The notes beneath the pieces are model-generated. The model worked only from the letters and a program-made list of their open reading frames with translations, made no database searches and was not told the DNA's origin. Shown piece by piece: positions 1-7,664 of a stretch of 36,725 nucleotides of DNA. The stretch is from an uncultured Chloroflexota bacterium (GTDB lineage: Bacteria > Chloroflexota > Anaerolineae > Anaerolineales > Villigracilaceae), in contig CAIWRB010000300.1 of assembly GCA_903914955.1 (NCBI GenBank), positions 1 to 36,725 of the forward strand. Direction: 5' to 3'. Numbering within the stretch: position 1 is the first letter of the stretch; every line of letters starts with the position of its first letter. The position numbers and the translations under genes are program-made.

Positions 1-37
1 AAAAAAGAGGGCTCCAAGTTTGGAGCCCTCTTTTTAT
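1..37 (-). terminator. Intrinsic terminator of ftsH (possibly bidirectional)
   Basis: An 11-bp perfect stem pairs 7-17 with 20-30, and the adjoining A and T runs extend it. Six A residues at 1-6 give a U tract when read on the minus strand, just past the ftsH stop codon. The T run at 31-35 would also serve a plus-strand transcript entering from the left. Confidence 0.85.
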
Positions 38-48
38 TTGTTACTATC

Positions 49-1917
49 TTACGCAATCTGCGGCGTGCCGCTCTTCTTCTTACCCAAAGGTGCAGGGAAG
101 AGCACTTCAAATTCTTCGCGATTGATCGATTCAACTTCGAGAAGTTTCTTGGCAATAATATCCAACTGCTTGTGATATTTCTTGACCAGAGCCTTGGCTT
201 GTTTATATGCGTCTTCCACAATCTTGCGGACTTCGCGATCGATCTGCTCGGCGACAGCTTCGGAATAATCTCGTTGTTCCGAAATCTCGCGTCCGAGGAA
301 GATCATCTCTTCTTTTTGTCCGTAGGTCATGGTGCCCATTTCGACGCTCATACCAAGGCGTGTGACCATGGCACGCGCCATGCGAGTCACCTGCTCAATG
401 TCATTGGATGCACCAGAAGTAATATCATCAAAGATCAATTCTTCAGCGGCGCGGCCACCGAGTGCCATAGCCAGCGTGGCAAGCATTTTCTTGCGTGACA
501 TGAGGATACGGTCTTCATCGGGACGGAACCAGGTTACGCCGCCAGCCTGCCCACGGCCGACGATGGTCACTTTTTGCACGGGGTCTGCTTCAGCGATTGC
601 ATTTGCTACTATTGCATGACCCGCTTCATGGTAGGCAATGATGCGCTTCTCTTCATCAGAGATAAGCCGTGATTTACGTTCAGGTCCCATCACAACGCGC
701 TCGATGGCTTCTTCCAATTCCGATTGGCCGATGGATTTCTTATTACGGCGCGCGGCTAAAATAGCGCCTTCATTAACCAGATTCTCCAGATCGGCACCCA
801 CGAAACCAGGCGTACCGCGCGCGATCGTCGCAAGATCAGCGGATGGGTCCAATGGCTTACCTTTGACGTGTACTTTGAGAATGGCTTCGCGTCCCTTTAC
901 ATCTGGGCGATCCAAAGTTACGCGGCGGTCAAAGCGACCGGGGCGCAGCAGTGCAGGGTCAAGAATATCGGGGCGGTTTGTGGCGGCGATAATGATCACG
1001 TTCGTATCAGTGTCGAAACCGTCCATTTCAACGAGCATTTGATTTAGGGTCTGCTCGCGTTCATCGTGCGAACCGCCGAGTCCTGCTCCGCGTTGACGAC
1101 CGACGGCATCAATTTCATCTACAAAAATGATGCAAGGCGAATGTCGTTTGGCTTGCTCGAAAAGATCGCGCACGCGGCTCGCGCCAACACCCACAAACAT
1201 CTCAACGAATTCAGAACCGGAAATGGAAAAGAAAGGCACGCCCGCTTCGCCAGAGACTGCTTTCGCCAAAAGAGTTTTACCAGTTCCAGGAGGGCCAACC
1301 AGCAAAACGCCTTTCGGAATACGCGCGCCAAGTTGAATAAACTTCTGCGGCTCCTTGAGAAACTCGACAATTTCTGCCAGTTCTTGTTTTGATTCTTCCA
1401 CACCTGCCACATCCGCAAATGTGACGGTAGGATGTTCACCGCTAAACATACGGGCGCGGCTCTTACCGAAGGACATCGCCGCGTTATTGCTGCCTTGCGC
1501 CTGGCGGAAGATAAACCAAAGCACGCCACCCATGAACAAAATAGGCAGAAGGTACAATGCACCGCTTAACACACCTCCCCATACAGAAGGCGCGCGAACT
1601 TCGATGATGACATTTTCAGGGGCAAGTTGCTCTTTTGTAACGCCAAGACTAATGAGCTGATCTACCAAAGTAGCATTAGCCTCTTTACGAGATGCAACGC
1701 CTTGTTCTTCTGTACCATTGGTATTAACCACGGTAATGGTGTCATCGCTCTCAATGATAATTCGAGCAACCTTACCATTCTGCACGGCTTGAGCCACTTC
1801 ATTAATGGTAAGTGGTTTTACCGTACTGGTATTATCGCGGAAGGCCATAAAAAGCATGGCGCCGATAGCAACGATCAGAAGGAAATACACAATAAACGAT
1901 TGACTACGGGAATTCAC
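49..1917 (-). CDS. ftsH: ATP-dependent zinc metalloprotease FtsH
   Basis: FtsH is a membrane-bound AAA+ protease that degrades misfolded membrane proteins and short-lived regulators. From the chosen start it is 622 aa, normal for the family. It has a transmembrane segment at about 8-26, an extracytoplasmic domain, a second one at about 115-137, Walker A (GPPGTGKT, about 208-215), Walker B (IIFVDEID, about 263-270), the second region of homology and the zinc motif HEAGH (about 430-434). The reading frame is open up to 2022. I chose the GTG at 1917 because a GGAGG (1923-1927) lies 5 nt upstream and translation then begins just before the first membrane segment. The longer version would put a soluble 35-residue tail, partly over the promoter, in front of it. 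It is a single gene with its own terminator. Confidence 0.95.
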   Translation of the reverse strand: MNSRSQSFIVYFLLIVAIGAMLFMAFRDNTSTVKPLTINEVAQAVQNGKVARIIIESDDTITVVNTNGTEEQGVASRKEANATLVDQLISLGVTKEQLAPENVIIEVRAPSVWGGVLSGALYLLPILFMGGVLWFIFRQAQGSNNAAMSFGKSRARMFSGEHPTVTFADVAGVEESKQELAEIVEFLKEPQKFIQLGARIPKGVLLVGPPGTGKTLLAKAVSGEAGVPFFSISGSEFVEMFVGVGASRVRDLFEQAKRHSPCIIFVDEIDAVGRQRGAGLGGSHDEREQTLNQMLVEMDGFDTDTNVIIIAATNRPDILDPALLRPGRFDRRVTLDRPDVKGREAILKVHVKGKPLDPSADLATIARGTPGFVGADLENLVNEGAILAARRNKKSIGQSELEEAIERVVMGPERKSRLISDEEKRIIAYHEAGHAIVANAIAEADPVQKVTIVGRGQAGGVTWFRPDEDRILMSRKKMLATLAMALGGRAAEELIFDDITSGASNDIEQVTRMARAMVTRLGMSVEMGTMTYGQKEEMIFLGREISEQRDYSEAVAEQIDREVRKIVEDAYKQAKALVKKYHKQLDIIAKKLLEVESINREEFEVLFPAPLGKKKSGTPQIA

Positions 1918-1947
1918 GGAATCCTCCAAATTTTGACTTGCGCCTGG

Positions 1948-1953
1948 ATTATA
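1948..1953 (-). promoter_or_regulatory. Candidate -10 box of ftsH
   Basis: A perfect TATAAT reads on the minus strand, 30 nt upstream of the preferred GTG start and upstream of the GGAGG. No good -35 hexamer is visible at 16-18 nt, so only the -10 is supported. Confidence 0.4.
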
Positions 1954-2211
1954 CCAAGCCAACCCTATAGACGACATGTATAATGGAAAGTTATACGATT
2001 CTCTAATACGGCTCTTTTCCACGGGAAAACTGCCGGCAAAAACAATCAGGCTTGATTCTAGCCGTGAAAGGACAACCTATGTTACGATTACACCAAGCTT
2101 TCTTATTCAAACTACCTGGCGTTATAGAGAAACGCAATAACAAAACAGGGGTTACTAATAAGAACAGCCTTTTATTGGTCGCTTATACTTAATAAAAAAA
2201 CTGGAGCGTTA

Positions 2212-3669
2212 ATGAATCTACCAAAATTAATTCAAGGCGGCATGGGCGTAGCCATCTCAGATTGGCGGCTTGCAAAAACAGTTTCGCAGTTGGGTCAGCT
2301 GGGCGTCGTTTCAGGGACAGGCATTAGCCGTGTCTTAGCCAGCCGTCTCATGGATGGTGATCTAAGCGGAAACGTACGCCGCGCACTGGCAAATTTTTCG
2401 ATGCCTGAACCAGTGCAAAACATCATCAACCGTTATTACACCCCCGGCGGAAAAAAACCAGAAGCGCCCTACAAAACCCCTGCGGCTTATAGTATCCGGC
2501 CGCCGAAATTCCTCGATCAAATCACAGCCATCGCCAATTACGTTGAAGTCTTTCTTGCCAAAGAAGGGCACTCCGGTATTGTTGGGATCAATCTGTTGGA
2601 AAAAGTTCAAATGCCAAATCTAGCATCACTCTATGGCGCAATGCTAGCCGGCGTGGACGTAGTTCTGATGGGCGCCGGTATTCCCACTCAGGTAGCCGGC
2701 ATCCTCGATAAATTGAGCAACCACGAACCAGTCTCATACCGGGTAGATGTACACGGAGCGGACAAAGATGACGATCATCGCATCCACTTTGACCCGGAGG
2801 CCGTTTTCCCCGGGATTGCCAAACTTGTCGGGAAACTCAAGCGGCCAAAGTTTTTGCCGATCATCTCTTCGGTAGTATTAGCGCAGGCTCTCATCAAAAG
2901 AAGCGAGGGACCGGTAGATGGTTTCGTGATCGAAGGTCCAACCGCTGGAGGTCATAATGCACCTCCGCGCGGTGCGGTCAACTTGAATGAGAAAGGCGAA
3001 CCGATCTACGGCGATAAGGATGTCGTTGATCTGGAGAAGATGAAACTATTGGGTTTACCTTTCTGGCTGGCTGGCGGATATGGAAACCCCAAACAAGTGC
3101 AGGCCGCACTGGATTCTGGCGCGGCAGGTGTTCAAGTAGGGACAGCTTTTTCACTATGTGACGAATCTGGTATGCGGGATGATCTAAAAAAACGCATGCT
3201 CCAAAAAGTGCGCAACGAAGAAGCCGAAGTATTCACCAGCCCGCTTGTTTCACCGACTGGTTTCCCGTTCAAAGTTGCTCAACTGGAAGGCACGCTTTCA
3301 GAGCCCGAGGCATATCAGGCGCGTAATCGAATTTGCGATCTTGGCTTTCTGCGCATCCTATATAAAAGGGAAGATGGCTCGATCGGCTATCGCTGTGCCG
3401 CGGAACCCGTAGATATTTTTGTGAAAAAAGGGGGTGCAGAAGAAGATACTGTTAATCGCTCTTGCCTGTGCAACAACCTGACCGCCACGGCCGGCTTCCC
3501 TCAAATCCGCAAAGACGGTTATGAGGAGCAGCCAATCATCACATCCGGCGACGATCTTGTATCTGCGGGACAGTTTATAAAAGAAGGAAAAACTAGTTAC
3601 TCAGCAGAAGATGTGATCAGATACCTTCTTGGTCCTCTTTTTCAACAAAACAGCCTAACAAGCTCTTAG
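2212..3669 (+). CDS. Nitronate monooxygenase / 2-nitropropane dioxygenase-family flavoprotein
   Basis: An FMN-dependent TIM-barrel protein of the NPD/NMO (YrpB/PfaD-like) family, which oxidises alkyl nitronates such as propionate-3-nitronate or acts as a general flavin oxidoreductase. The N-terminus has IQGGMGVAIS. EGPTAGGH (about 241-248) carries the His that is catalytic in nitronate monooxygenases. AGGYGNP and GVQVGTAF match the FMN-phosphate region. At 485 aa it is clearly longer than the usual 320-360 aa. The extra C-terminal part of about 115 residues holds Cys375, Cys395, Cys418 and Cys420. A CTGGAG ribosome-binding site precedes the ATG by about 5 nt, and a TATACT (2184-2189) lies upstream. 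It is monocistronic, with a terminator shared with the convergent exonuclease gene. The substrate cannot be read from the sequence. Confidence 0.8.
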   Translation: MNLPKLIQGGMGVAISDWRLAKTVSQLGQLGVVSGTGISRVLASRLMDGDLSGNVRRALANFSMPEPVQNIINRYYTPGGKKPEAPYKTPAAYSIRPPKFLDQITAIANYVEVFLAKEGHSGIVGINLLEKVQMPNLASLYGAMLAGVDVVLMGAGIPTQVAGILDKLSNHEPVSYRVDVHGADKDDDHRIHFDPEAVFPGIAKLVGKLKRPKFLPIISSVVLAQALIKRSEGPVDGFVIEGPTAGGHNAPPRGAVNLNEKGEPIYGDKDVVDLEKMKLLGLPFWLAGGYGNPKQVQAALDSGAAGVQVGTAFSLCDESGMRDDLKKRMLQKVRNEEAEVFTSPLVSPTGFPFKVAQLEGTLSEPEAYQARNRICDLGFLRILYKREDGSIGYRCAAEPVDIFVKKGGAEEDTVNRSCLCNNLTATAGFPQIRKDGYEEQPIITSGDDLVSAGQFIKEGKTSYSAEDVIRYLLGPLFQQNSLTSS

Positions 3670-3684
3670 CCAAACTGGAAAAAA

Positions 3685-3717
3685 ATCCCGTAGAATTTTA
3701 TCTACGGGATTTTTTTA
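3685..3717. terminator. Bidirectional terminator between convergent genes
   Basis: A perfect 10-bp stem (3685-3694 with 3701-3710) has a 6-nt loop, with an A run before and a T run after. It sits between the stop codons of the nitronate monooxygenase-like gene (+) and the exonuclease III gene (-), so it can end both transcripts. Confidence 0.9.
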
Positions 3718-3719
3718 TT

Positions 3720-4481
3720 CTACTTCAAAACCAGTTCGACCGGACAGTGATCAGATCCAATCACCTTTTCATGAATGATCACATCTATGACTCGTGGGAC
3801 AAGATTTTTTGAAACGAGGAAATAATCCAACCGCCAGCCGATACCCCGCTGACGGGCATTGAGGCGATATGTCCACCATGTGTATTCAACTTTTTGGGGA
3901 TACAAATGACGGTAAATATCCACAAAACCATGCTCCAGAAATCTTTGTACCCACTCGCGCTCTTCGGGCAAAAAACCTGAAGTCTTTGCGTTTGCCTCTG
4001 GATTCTTCAAGTCGATCGGCATGTGCGCGGTGTTGAAATCGCCAGTAATTATGATGCTCTCACCTCGTTCATGAAGTGTGTCACATAAATTCAACAAATG
4101 AGAATAGAACTCAAGTTTATAATCCACGCGTTCCTGTCCGCGTTGACCATTCGGGAAGTAGATGTTGAATAGCCGGCAACCAGCCCAAACAGTCTGAATG
4201 AGACGCCCTTCCACATCAAATTGATCGTTGTTCATACCGATCACGATTTCGTCAGGTTGATCTTTAAAAAAGGTCGCCACTCCACTATAACCAGGGCGCT
4301 GTGCAGGGTTCCAGGCGAAAGGCAATTTCAACTGAGCGCGCTGTTCATCGTTTAATTGTTCCGCGCGTGCCTTAACTTCCTGCAAACACAGGGCATCAGG
4401 GTGTTGGGCGAAAGCCCAATCTAAAGCACCTTTGCCGAGCGCGGCCCGAATCCCATTAACATTCCAAGTAATGATTTTCAT
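3720..4481 (-). CDS. xth: Exodeoxyribonuclease III (AP endonuclease)
   Basis: A DNA-repair enzyme of the EEP (endonuclease/exonuclease/phosphatase) superfamily. It cleaves 5' to abasic sites and removes 3' blocking groups. The protein is 253 aa, the usual size. It begins with ITWNVNGIRAA, then has LQEVKA (catalytic Glu), GDFNTAH (Asp/Asn), the WWTYR...GWRLDYFLVS block and the C-terminal GSDHCPV with the catalytic His. All expected ExoIII residues are present. The start at 4481 matches the conserved MKIITWN opening of the family. It diverges from the response regulator gene. Confidence 0.93.
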   Translation of the reverse strand: MKIITWNVNGIRAALGKGALDWAFAQHPDALCLQEVKARAEQLNDEQRAQLKLPFAWNPAQRPGYSGVATFFKDQPDEIVIGMNNDQFDVEGRLIQTVWAGCRLFNIYFPNGQRGQERVDYKLEFYSHLLNLCDTLHERGESIIITGDFNTAHMPIDLKNPEANAKTSGFLPEEREWVQRFLEHGFVDIYRHLYPQKVEYTWWTYRLNARQRGIGWRLDYFLVSKNLVPRVIDVIIHEKVIGSDHCPVELVLK

Positions 4482-4540
4482 CGGCCAGCCTTTGATCGAT
4501 TTAGATTCCGTTCGAATGACTTCTTCAATATTTTACTTCT

Positions 4541-4568
4541 TTGAGGTAATGTTGCTTAATGGTAAACT
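4541..4568 (+). promoter_or_regulatory. Weak candidate sigma70 promoter of the response regulator gene
   Basis: TTGAGG (4541-4546) and TAAACT (4563-4568) are 16 nt apart and upstream of the AGGAG site. Each hexamer matches the consensus at only four of six positions, so this is tentative. Confidence 0.3.
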
Positions 4569-4590
4569 TACTTTAGCAGACAGGAGATAC

Positions 4591-4986
4591 ATGGAAAACA
4601 TAGCTGTCAAACGAATTCTTTGTATTGAGGATGAGCCGGAGATGATTGATCTTATCCGCCTCATTCTTAGCCGGCGTGGATTTGAAGTGGTTGGCGCATC
4701 TGGTGGAGTGGAAGGTGCAAGATTAGTCCGAGAAATACTCCCAGACCTTGTACTCCTCGACTTAATGATGCCTGATATGGATGGTTGGGAAGTATACCAA
4801 CAAATAAAAGCCAACACAGCCACTCGTAATATTCCGGTGATCGTCGTTACTGCCAAAGCGCAGAACATTGATAAAGTTCTTGGGTTACACATTGCAAAAG
4901 TAGACGATTACATAGCCAAGCCCTTCGGTCCGCAGGAATTAATGGATAGCGTCGAAAAAGTACTCAGCCAAAAATCATCTTCCTAA
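4591..4986 (+). CDS. Single-domain response regulator (CheY-like receiver)
   Basis: A stand-alone receiver domain of 131 aa with no output domain. It shows the acidic pocket (CIEDEPE, about 11-17), the phospho-acceptor Asp57 in LLDLMMPDMDG, the switch Thr88 (VVTAKA) and Lys110 in YIAKPF. Upstream in-frame codons reach 4432, but the ATG at 4591 has AGGAG 4 nt away and starts exactly at the receiver fold. The longer version would overlap exonuclease III. No histidine kinase is nearby, so the partner is unknown. A hairpin follows at once, suggesting a single-gene transcript. Confidence 0.88.
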   Translation: MENIAVKRILCIEDEPEMIDLIRLILSRRGFEVVGASGGVEGARLVREILPDLVLLDLMMPDMDGWEVYQQIKANTATRNIPVIVVTAKAQNIDKVLGLHIAKVDDYIAKPFGPQELMDSVEKVLSQKSSS

Positions 4987-4998
4987 GATCAATATTCG

Positions 4999-5028
4999 GG
5001 CGGCTGAACAGCCGCCTTATTTTATTAT
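4999..5028 (+). terminator. Intrinsic terminator after the response regulator
   Basis: A GC-rich perfect stem (4999-5006 with 5009-5016; the real loop is probably GAAC) is followed by a T-rich tract. It ends the response regulator transcript, and its AT-rich tail probably doubles as upstream sequence for the DUF192 gene. Confidence 0.75.
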
Positions 5029-5034
5029 TGCGCC

Positions 5035-5406
5035 ATGAGCCGTCCTGTCATTATTCGCAACTTGAACAAAAAAATTCAACAACCTGCGCAGGTAGGATAT
5101 TGCGATTCGTTTTTGTGTCGCCTACGCGGATTGATGTTTCGCTCCCGCCTCGGGCATGACAAAGGTTTGCTTCTCGTCGAAAAGCAAGATTCACGCCTCG
5201 ACACTTCCATCCATATGTTTTTTGTCCCATTTGATCTCGCTGTTTTTTGGATCAATTCCGAAATGACTGTTGTGGATAAGATCATCGCCAAATCATGGCG
5301 GCCTGCTTACTTTCCCAAAGTAGCCGCAAAGTACACATTGGAGATTCACCCTGATCGCTGGGGGGATTACGAAATCGGAGACAAGGTTGAAATTCAGAAT
5401 GTATAA
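5035..5406 (+). CDS. DUF192 family protein
   Basis: A small protein of 123 aa in the DUF192 family, whose function is not established. Family landmarks are visible: the LRGLMFRSRLGHDKGLLL block near residue 30, the MFFVPFDLAVFWIN strand (hydrophobic, about 60-73) and a C-terminal turn with GDKVEI. Many DUF192 proteins carry an N-terminal signal peptide, but this one has none and looks cytoplasmic. Its last codons overlap the start of the LysM/M23 gene, so the two are probably co-translated. Confidence 0.75.
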   Translation: MSRPVIIRNLNKKIQQPAQVGYCDSFLCRLRGLMFRSRLGHDKGLLLVEKQDSRLDTSIHMFFVPFDLAVFWINSEMTVVDKIIAKSWRPAYFPKVAAKYTLEIHPDRWGDYEIGDKVEIQNV

Positions 5407-6808
5407 ACGAGTAATCCTGTTCTTTCTTCTTTTCTCGTCGGTAATAATTTCATCTCGTCCGGTATTCGCCCAGAATTCAACCGGGCCTGTTTATATTGTT
5501 CAGGCAGGCGACAGCCTCTCATCCATCGCATCACGGTTCAGCGTGGAACTTTCAGATTTAATGTTTACAAATCAAATTACCGACCCGAACGCACTTGCTG
5601 CAGGGCAGCAACTTATCATACCCGGGCTAGAAGGGGTTAGCGGGACACTGACCACCAGAGTAATTAATTTTGGAGACTCGTTTCGTAGCCTGGCCCGCAG
5701 TACACAAGTTTCAATAGGATTATTCAAAAAGCTAAATCACATTGTAAGCCCCAGTGAATTCTATGTCGGCGCATCAATGATCGTGCCTGTTGAAGATGGA
5801 ACACAACCGTTTCATTCACGCACCACACCCGCTATAGGCGAATCGATATTGGAATTGGCGGTAAAACATAACACAGATATATGGACCCTATCTCAGCGCA
5901 ACAATCTTCGAGGTTCATGGGACGGCCTGCCCGGCGATACTATATTAGTTCCTGGCGATGAAAGTGAACAAGCCGTAACAGGACTACCTTCCGATATTAC
6001 CTCTGCAGAAATACAAGGCCTGCCGATAAAGCAGGGTGGAACAGCTGTTATAAAGGTCAAGACGATCCCCGGTGTAACACTTGGGGGAATCCTTGTTGAT
6101 CACCAACTTCACTTCTTTCCTGATGTAAATGGAACCCAGATCGCGTTACAGGGAGTTCATGCATTAATCGAACCAGGAATATATTCCGTACGGTTGGACG
6201 CCACACTTCCAGATGGCAGCGCACAATCTTATGAACAGTCTATTCTGATCACCTCAGGAAATTATCTTACTGGTGAAAGCCTGCCCGTGGATCCATCATT
6301 GATCGACCCCGCTGTGACAGAACCCGAGCAGCAACAATTAGAAAGTTTGACTCTGCCATCTACTCCAACAAAATACTGGGAGAATCTGTTTACATCTCCT
6401 GCCAGCACTTATGCAGATTCTACCTACCCCACTTCATACTATGGAACCAGCCGGGTTTATATTGGACAAGGAACAGATCTAAAAATAAACTGGTGGCATA
6501 CCGGCGTGGATTTCGGCGGCGGAACAGGTCTGCCTATCAGCGCCCCGGGAGCCGGAAAAGTTGTCTTTGCAGGATTTTTAACAGTGCGCGGGAATGCAAC
6601 GATCATTGACCACGGTTGGGGCGTCTATAGTGGTTTTTGGCATCAATCTGAAATAGATGTTCAGGTTGGTGACATTGTTGGGCAGGGTCAGGTCATCGGG
6701 TTGGTCGGTGGAACTGGTCGAGTTACAGGCCCGCACCTTCATTGGGAATTATGGGTTAATAACATACAGGTTGACCCGCTTGATTGGTTAATTCAAACAT
6801 ACCCATAA
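5399..6808 (+). CDS. LysM-repeat M23 metallopeptidase (secreted murein hydrolase-like)
   Basis: An exported peptidoglycan-binding endopeptidase of 469 aa. A signal peptide (KR, a hydrophobic stretch, then PVFAQ) is followed by one clear LysM repeat (VQAGDSLSSIASRF, about 30-75), two weaker LysM-like repeats and an Ig-like region. A C-terminal M23/LytM domain has HTGVDF (His367, Asp371), WHQS (His415) and HLHWE (His446, His448). These supply the zinc ligands and catalytic His, so it is probably an active D,D- or glycyl-endopeptidase rather than a degenerate LytM activator. The ATG overlaps the DUF192 stop codon. A TTG at 5387, with GGAG 6 nt upstream, is an alternative start adding four residues. 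Confidence 0.85.
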   Translation: MYKRVILFFLLFSSVIISSRPVFAQNSTGPVYIVQAGDSLSSIASRFSVELSDLMFTNQITDPNALAAGQQLIIPGLEGVSGTLTTRVINFGDSFRSLARSTQVSIGLFKKLNHIVSPSEFYVGASMIVPVEDGTQPFHSRTTPAIGESILELAVKHNTDIWTLSQRNNLRGSWDGLPGDTILVPGDESEQAVTGLPSDITSAEIQGLPIKQGGTAVIKVKTIPGVTLGGILVDHQLHFFPDVNGTQIALQGVHALIEPGIYSVRLDATLPDGSAQSYEQSILITSGNYLTGESLPVDPSLIDPAVTEPEQQQLESLTLPSTPTKYWENLFTSPASTYADSTYPTSYYGTSRVYIGQGTDLKINWWHTGVDFGGGTGLPISAPGAGKVVFAGFLTVRGNATIIDHGWGVYSGFWHQSEIDVQVGDIVGQGQVIGLVGGTGRVTGPHLHWELWVNNIQVDPLDWLIQTYP

Positions 6809-6832
6809 ATAGATTTATAGGATTTTAAATTC

Positions 6833-7288
6833 ATGAGCAACCTTGTAAATTTTTTGAAACAAAGCGATATTTTTTATCAATTCACACCAACTCAACTTGA
6901 ATTGGTGGCGAGCCTGTGTCAGGAAGTTGTTTTTAATGCCCATGAAATAATTTTTCATGAAAATAGCGGAAGCAAGGAATTGTATGTGATAGCCCAAGGA
7001 GAAGTGGACATTTTGATCAACCGCGGCGCAGCCGGAGATACCGACAAACAAGAGACAACAGTGGCATTGCTACGAAGAGGTCAATCTTTTGGCGAAGTAG
7101 CCTTGGTGGATGAAGGACTTCGGTCGGCTTCAGCATGTGCGGTGCAAAATGACACCCGATTAATTGTCATACAACGCGACAAGCTGATCATGTTATGCGA
7201 AACATATCCGCAATTGGGCTATCATTTGATGTATAATCTCGCAGCAGATCTTGCCATGAAAATCCGAAATACCGATATGCGTATTTGA
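6833..7288 (+). CDS. Cyclic nucleotide-binding domain protein
   Basis: A protein of 151 aa consisting almost only of a cNMP-binding beta-roll. The phosphate-binding cassette FGEVALVDEGLRSASACA (about 85-102) keeps the Glu and Arg that hold the nucleotide in CRP-type domains. There is no helix-turn-helix after the domain, so it is not a complete CRP/FNR transcription factor. It may act as a small sensor or through a partner. It lies 24 nt after the M23 gene and may share its transcript. Confidence 0.8.
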   Translation: MSNLVNFLKQSDIFYQFTPTQLELVASLCQEVVFNAHEIIFHENSGSKELYVIAQGEVDILINRGAAGDTDKQETTVALLRRGQSFGEVALVDEGLRSASACAVQNDTRLIVIQRDKLIMLCETYPQLGYHLMYNLAADLAMKIRNTDMRI

Positions 7289-7404
7289 GAACAAATATTT
7301 TTACAAACCCAATAAAATATATATTGACGGATCAATCCTTTCTTAATGGCTTTTCGAGCTATCGCCATGGCTTTATAAAATCTAAAGAATCTCATGGAAA
7401 ACAC

Positions 7405-7433
7405 TTGACCTGTGACAAAAATCCCCTTATTAT
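7405..7433 (+). promoter_or_regulatory. Strong sigma70-type promoter of the Liv transporter operon
   Basis: TTGACC (7405-7410) and TATTAT (7428-7433) are separated by exactly 17 nt, the best promoter match in the window. Transcription from about 7440 would give an untranslated leader of roughly 225 nt before the binding-protein start at 7665. Confidence 0.65.
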
Positions 7434-7493
7434 TACGTCTTATTAATTATAGAGCACCGCGCAAAATAGAGGTTTATAAAGTAGTGGTTTAGT

Positions 7494-7542
7494 GAAAGCT
7501 GGGAAAATCCAAATTGATAGGGTTTTTTCGGGCTTTCTTTGT
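7494..7542 (+). promoter_or_regulatory. Long stem-loop with U-rich tail in the leader of the binding-protein gene
   Basis: The outer arms GAAAGC (7494-7499) and GCTTTC (7532-7537) pair. Inside, 7501-7510 pairs with 7520-7529, allowing three G-U wobbles, around a 9-nt loop. The 3' arm runs into CTTTCTTTG. It resembles an attenuator or leader terminator, or an mRNA-stabilising structure. No known riboswitch consensus was recognised. Confidence 0.4.
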
Positions 7543-7582
7543 ATAAGGACCTAATTTGACCATAGAGGAGGTGAGGCTGACA

Positions 7583-7645
7583 TTGAAAGCATTGTCCGCT
7601 GTTTGTTGTATCCCGCGCTTGCGGGAATTTGATTTCACAATATAA
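7583..7645 (+). CDS. Possible 20-codon leader peptide
   Basis: An extended Shine-Dalgarno match, AGGAGGTGA (7566-7574), stands 8 nt before a TTG that opens a 20-codon frame, MKALSAVCCIPRLREFDFTI, ending in TAA just before the real GGAGGAG site of the binding-protein gene. The ribosome-binding match is stronger than that of most genes here. The hairpin at 7611-7626 lies inside it. It is only a candidate: the TTG start and lack of homology leave it unproven. Confidence 0.25.
   Translation: MKALSAVCCIPRLREFDFTI
7611..7626 (+). promoter_or_regulatory. Small GC-rich hairpin upstream of the binding-protein ribosome-binding site
   Basis: TCCCGC (7611-7616) pairs with GCGGGA (7621-7626) around a GCTT loop, followed by ATTTGATTT. 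It lies 39 nt before the start codon and within the candidate leader peptide. Confidence 0.4.
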
Positions 7646-7664
7646 TTTTGGAGGAGTAAGAAAA

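Noticed and set aside
1918-2022. Longer N-terminus of FtsH from the ATG at 2022
   Set aside because: The extra 35 residues run over a TATAAT box and the GGAGG site, and the GTG at 1917 is well placed. They are more likely promoter and leader.
4432-4590. Longer response regulator starting at 4432
   Set aside because: It would overlap the start of the divergent exonuclease III gene, adds no domain, and the ATG at 4591 has a clear AGGAG.
7323-7368. Inverted repeats ATTGA/TCAAT and ATGGC/GCCAT after the cyclic-nucleotide-binding gene as operator or terminator
   Set aside because: The stems are only 5 bp, without a fitting T tract or known consensus, and are expected by chance in AT-rich DNA.
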